Assembly (NCBI GenBank): GCA_030407315.1
Contig: JALQPE010001367.1
Location: 1 to 20,745, forward strand
Reading direction: 5' to 3'
DNA: 20,745 nt
Origin: Asparagopsis taxiformis
Lineage: Eukaryota; Rhodophyta; Florideophyceae; Bonnemaisoniales; Bonnemaisoniaceae
The translations under genes were made by a program, and so were the position numbers. Below the pieces are notes generated by a model, which worked only from the letters and a program-made list of their open reading frames with translations, did not search any database and had not been told where the DNA came from. Below are positions 17,763 through 20,745 of this stretch, piece by piece. The stretch's first letter is position 1. Each line of letters opens with the position of its first letter.

Positions 17763-19074
17763 CTACGACATCAGACTGGGCAGATAGAGCGCGATGATCG
17801 GGAAGACAACGAGCAGCACGACGACAATTGCGTCGCAGAGCAGGAACGGAACTGACGCATAGACCACGTGTGACAGCTTCGTCCCTTCCGGCGCCACCCC
17901 CGAGCATGACGTAGAGGAGGAGTCCGAAGGGCGGCGTCATCAGACTCATTTCGAGGGCCAACAGCACGATCACGCCAAACCAGATCAGGTCGTAACCGAG
18001 CTGGCTGGCCAGGGGGAAGAAGATCGGCACGGTGATCAGCATCATCGAGACCTGATCCATGAACATGCCGAGAAAGAGCAGGACGAGGAACATCACCGCC
18101 AGCAAAACCCAGGGCGCGATCTCGAACCGTGCTCCACTGCAAAAGCCCTCGCGTGGCTCCCGAGAAGGCCTAGGAGATTCGAGAAGACCGCCGAGCCCTG
18201 ATGATGAAGAACACCATGCCGGTGACCCGCATGGTGCCGACGATCGACGTCCGGAAGGCACCCCAGCTGAATTGGCGGAAGGCGACCGCCAGATGATCAC
18301 GCCAAGGGCGCCGAACGCCGCGGACTTCCGTCGGCGTCGCGATGCCCAATACATGAAGCCGATGACCATCACGACAAGCAGCGACATCGGCAGGATATTC
18401 ACGACGATGGCGATCAGTTTTCTCGCGCCGCGACACCCTGGGAACGTCTAGGACGGCGCCGCGTCCGGCACGATCTTCAGGTGCAACCAGATATAGATCA
18501 CGAACATGACGGCAAGGATCAGTCCGGGGATCAGCCCGGCGATCAAAAGCTTGCCGACATCGATGTTCGCGACACTGCCCAAGAGAACGGCAGACCGGAT
18601 GGCGGAATGATCATGGCCAACCCGCCGACACCGACGATCGGACCGATCGACATGCTGCGGCTGTAGCCGCGCTTCTTCATCTCGGGCGACAAAAGCGACC
18701 CGAGCATCGCGGTGTTCGCGAGCGTATTGCCGGTCATGGTCGAGAACAGCGTACCACGCCGACCGTCAAATAGGCGAGCCGGCCGCGGAGATTGCCCAAG
18801 AGCTTGTCGAGCGCGTCGAAAACACGTTGCGCCAGGCCGGTATGGAAGAAGAGGGCCCCCATCAGGATAAACAGCGGTACCGGCGCGAGTTGGTAGGTGC
18901 TGATGAGAGCCGTCGAGTTCTCGACAATCTGGACCAGCCCTGGCAGGCCCGCCCATGAACAACATCACGCCAATGACATTCGTGACGATAAAGGCCACGG
19001 CGACAGGCATACCAATCGCCATGCAGCCGACGACCAACCCGAGAAGGGTTTCCTAGGGCCCAGTACCAAGCCAT
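17763..19074 (-). CDS. dctM: TRAP transporter large permease DctM (second system), frameshifted
   Basis: About 437 residues with the DctM fold. Landmarks: MAWYWALETLLGLVVGCMAI and MPVAVAFIVTNVIGVMLFMGG at the N-terminus. TLFSTMTGNTLANTAMLGSLLSPEMKKRGY comes next, the SG/T loop that in DctM is usually SGSAxAxxAAxG, then GPIVGVGGLAMIIPPS. These are followed by LFLGMFMDQVSMMLITVPIFFPLASQLG, VIVLLALEMSLMTPPFGLLLYVMLG and the end VFPIIALYLPSLMS. Frame shifts lie near 19045, 18945, 18760, 18590, 18450, 18310, 18145 and 17890. ATG 19074 is chosen because MAWYWAL joins the family N-terminus in one shift. It follows dctQ directly and is the last gene of the minus-strand transporter operon. Confidence 0.92.
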
Positions 19075-19077
19075 GTG

Positions 19078-19591
19078 TTAGAGCGATCTCCGGCGCGGCA
19101 CTATCGCGCCGATACATGCTTTCGCGACCGAACAGGAACCTCAGAAACTCGATCGCGACGAGTCCGTAGCAAAGCGGCAACGGCGCCCCAACATCCAGCT
19201 CGGGAAATCGATGCCCCGGATGTCGATCGTGCCGCTCTCGATCTTCTCAAGGAGCAATATGAATGCAATGTGTCCCGACCAGCCCCGTGGCCAGCGCGCA
19301 GACGATATAGGAGACGATTTCCAACAACCCTCGCGCGCGTTCGTTCACGTTCGAGATCACGGCCTCGATGTAAACATGCCCTCTGGTTCGGACGAGGTAA
19401 GGGGCCGCGAACATCGTGAAATACAGAAGTAGATATTCGACGACGCGATCGTGAAGTTTCAGCGAGCTGCCGACAACTTCCCGCACGGTCACATCGAGCA
19501 AGATGAGCACGAATATGACGACGACCGCGACGCCCGCGAACCATGCCAGCGCCGCGATCAATCCGTCATAAAGGCTTATCAGGCGTTTCAC
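19078..19591 (-). CDS. dctQ: TRAP transporter small permease DctQ (second system), frameshifted
   Basis: The small permease of the second TRAP system, about 171 residues with four membrane segments: LIAALAWFAGVAVVVIFVLIL, VEYLLLYFTMFAAPYLVRTRG, GLLEIVSYIVCALATGLVG and a last one in LPLCYGLVAIEFLRFLFG. The HVYIEAVISNVNERAR segment is typical of DctQ. The start is a GTG at 19591 with no clear ribosome site, 22 bases after the dctP stop. Frame shifts lie near 19270 and 19185. The exact stop is uncertain: TAA at 19078-19080 needs one more frame change, otherwise the reading runs into dctM. It is very close to or overlaps dctM. Confidence 0.87.
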
Positions 19592-19613
19592 GTTCGTGAA
19601 GCCGTGCAGAAAG

Positions 19614-20646
19614 CTAGTTCAGCTTCGGATCGTACATTAGCTGACGCAGCTTCTCGACATGCTTAGGCGACCGCTTTTTGAGACGCGCCCAGGCGATCTC
19701 ATGGGCCATTTCGCGATAGGCTTTACCGATATCCCCTTTTAGCTCGATCACGGTCATGCCGGCCTTTTTGAGGATGTTCTGCTCGCGCTCAACCTCGCCA
19801 CGAACATAGGTTTTCGAATCCCCCTCTTCATAGGCAATCGCCTGCGCCGTCAGGAAGTCTTTGACCTTCTGCGGCAACCCGTCCCATTTGCGGGCATTGA
19901 CCAACGTCAGGATGTTGCCGCGATAGTAGGTTGGGTCGATCCGCTGCTTGATAACGCGTGAGAAGCCGAGACCGGTCATCCCATATTCGGCCAGCCATGC
20001 CAGCCCATGCCGTGATCACCCCCTTATCCATCGCGGACAGGATTTCCGTGATCTTCAGCGAGACCGGAGTCGCGCCCAACCTGATCTGGAATTCGCGGAA
20101 GGTCGGGGTCGAGAACATCTTGATGCCTTTCAGCATCGTCGACAGGCCGGCCGGGTTCTGTGGATCGTCGGTTTTAGCGTTGGGCCCTAGAATACATATG
20201 GAAGCGGACATGGGTGTCGAACCAGCCGAGGATGTTGCGCGTTTCAGTTGCGCCCGCCACAAGGTGTTCAAATAGGCGATCGCGCCATTCTTGCGCATGG
20301 TACCGATTGGCACGTTCGAGCGATCAGCGCATCGACCTCGCGAACGTCGCCGGCGTAGAACGCACCCGGTGCATACAGAACGTCGAACAGGCCGCGCTTC
20401 AGCGCCTGGGCCTGTTGGAACGGCGGCGTGATTTCGGGTCCGCCCATATACTCAATGCGGACCAGCCCTTTGCCCTTCTCATTGACGACCTTGACCCAGG
20501 CGCAGAAACACCTGGCTGACGACCGATCTGCTGGACACACCGGTGACGGCGCGCAACACGGTTTTCCGCCGATGCGTCGCGAACCGGCGCAATACTGACG
20601 GCGGCGATGGCGCCGATGCCCAGCGCCGTGCTTTCCAGATATTCAT
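19614..20646 (-). CDS. dctP: TRAP transporter solute-binding protein DctP (second system), frameshifted
   Basis: A periplasmic solute receptor of about 344 residues. A signal peptide is visible (LGIGAIAAVSIAPVRDASAEN) after one shift behind MNIW. The mature part has VVNEKGKGLVRIEYMGGPEITP, FQQAQALKRGLFDVLYAPGAFY, KMFSTPTFREFQIRLGATPVSLK, EILSAMDKGVITAWAG and IDPTYYRGNILTLVNARKWDGLP, and the end KHVEKLRQLMYDPKLN. Unlike the first DctP, it has tyrosine and glycine at the region before the ligand loop (EYMGG), so a different solute is likely. GGAGAGG sits five bases before ATG 20646. Frame shifts lie near 20630, 20560, 20320, 20225 and 19985. First gene of the dctP-dctQ-dctM minus-strand operon. 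Confidence 0.91.
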
Positions 20647-20725
20647 AAGCCTCTCCCAATCCACATGAACCAACCCGGGCGACCGCTTCGATACCGTTAC
20701 GAGCGCCAATAACTCCCTGGATCAT

Positions 20726-20743
20726 TTCTAATTTTAGTTAGAA
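20726..20743. promoter_or_regulatory. AT-rich inverted repeat upstream of the second TRAP operon, possible operator
   Basis: TTCTAA and TTAGAA form a six-base inverted repeat around a six-base spacer, about 80 bases before the dctP start. It stands out as AT-rich in GC-rich DNA, as operators and promoters of this kind of genome often do. The window ends here, so the full upstream context is not visible. No regulator gene that would bind it can be identified. Confidence 0.4.
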
Positions 20744-20745
20744 TT

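Overview
The window looks like a piece of a high-GC alphaproteobacterial genome, perhaps Rhodospirillales-like. This is an inference from the GC-rich codon use, the HrpB-type helicase, the abundance of TRAP transporters and IclR control. Twenty protein-coding genes can be read. Almost every one changes reading frame at least once, while the protein motifs on both sides of each break stay intact. This pattern fits uncorrected one-base sequencing errors much better than true gene decay, so coordinates are given for the whole conserved coding stretch of each gene.

Layout. (1) 1-1947, minus strand: a probable three-gene operon, read from 1947 down, of a hotdog thioesterase, a GlcG/HbpS-family protein and a Rieske ring-hydroxylating oxygenase cut off by the window edge. 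(2) 2028-2297: a 270-bp structured repeat with 29-bp terminal inverted repeats, resembling a MITE. (3) 2296-5667, minus strand: two ordinary genes, ATP-dependent helicase hrpB and glutaminase. (4) 5791-9541, minus strand: a flavin-dependent monooxygenase of acyl-CoA dehydrogenase fold, a phytanoyl-CoA-dioxygenase-like enzyme and an AMP-forming acyl-CoA ligase. (5) 9542-9753: a divergent promoter region. (6) 9754-15945, plus strand: an extradiol-dioxygenase-like VOC protein, a complete TRAP transporter (dctP, dctQ, dctM), a glutathione S-transferase, an unrecognised protein of about 248 residues and an IclR-family regulator. (7) 15942-17065, minus strand: a short MetE-like methyltransferase, tail to tail with the IclR gene. 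(8) 17241-17750, plus strand: a TspO/MBR protein. (9) 17763-20646, minus strand: a second complete TRAP transporter.

Taken together, the genes outside hrpB and glsA read as an accessory catabolic island. It has two uptake systems for organic acids, a CoA ligase, several oxygenases (Rieske, flavin, Fe/2-oxoglutarate type, extradiol type), a GST, a thioesterase and a local IclR regulator. The substrate cannot be read from sequence; an aromatic or otherwise oxygen-rich carboxylic acid is the best guess. Three near-palindromic sites built on GTCC...GGAC lie only in promoter regions: before the IclR gene, between the CoA ligase and the VOC gene, and between the MetE-like and TspO genes. They suggest one local regulon. 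No RNA gene, CRISPR array, phage or insertion-sequence transposase was seen.
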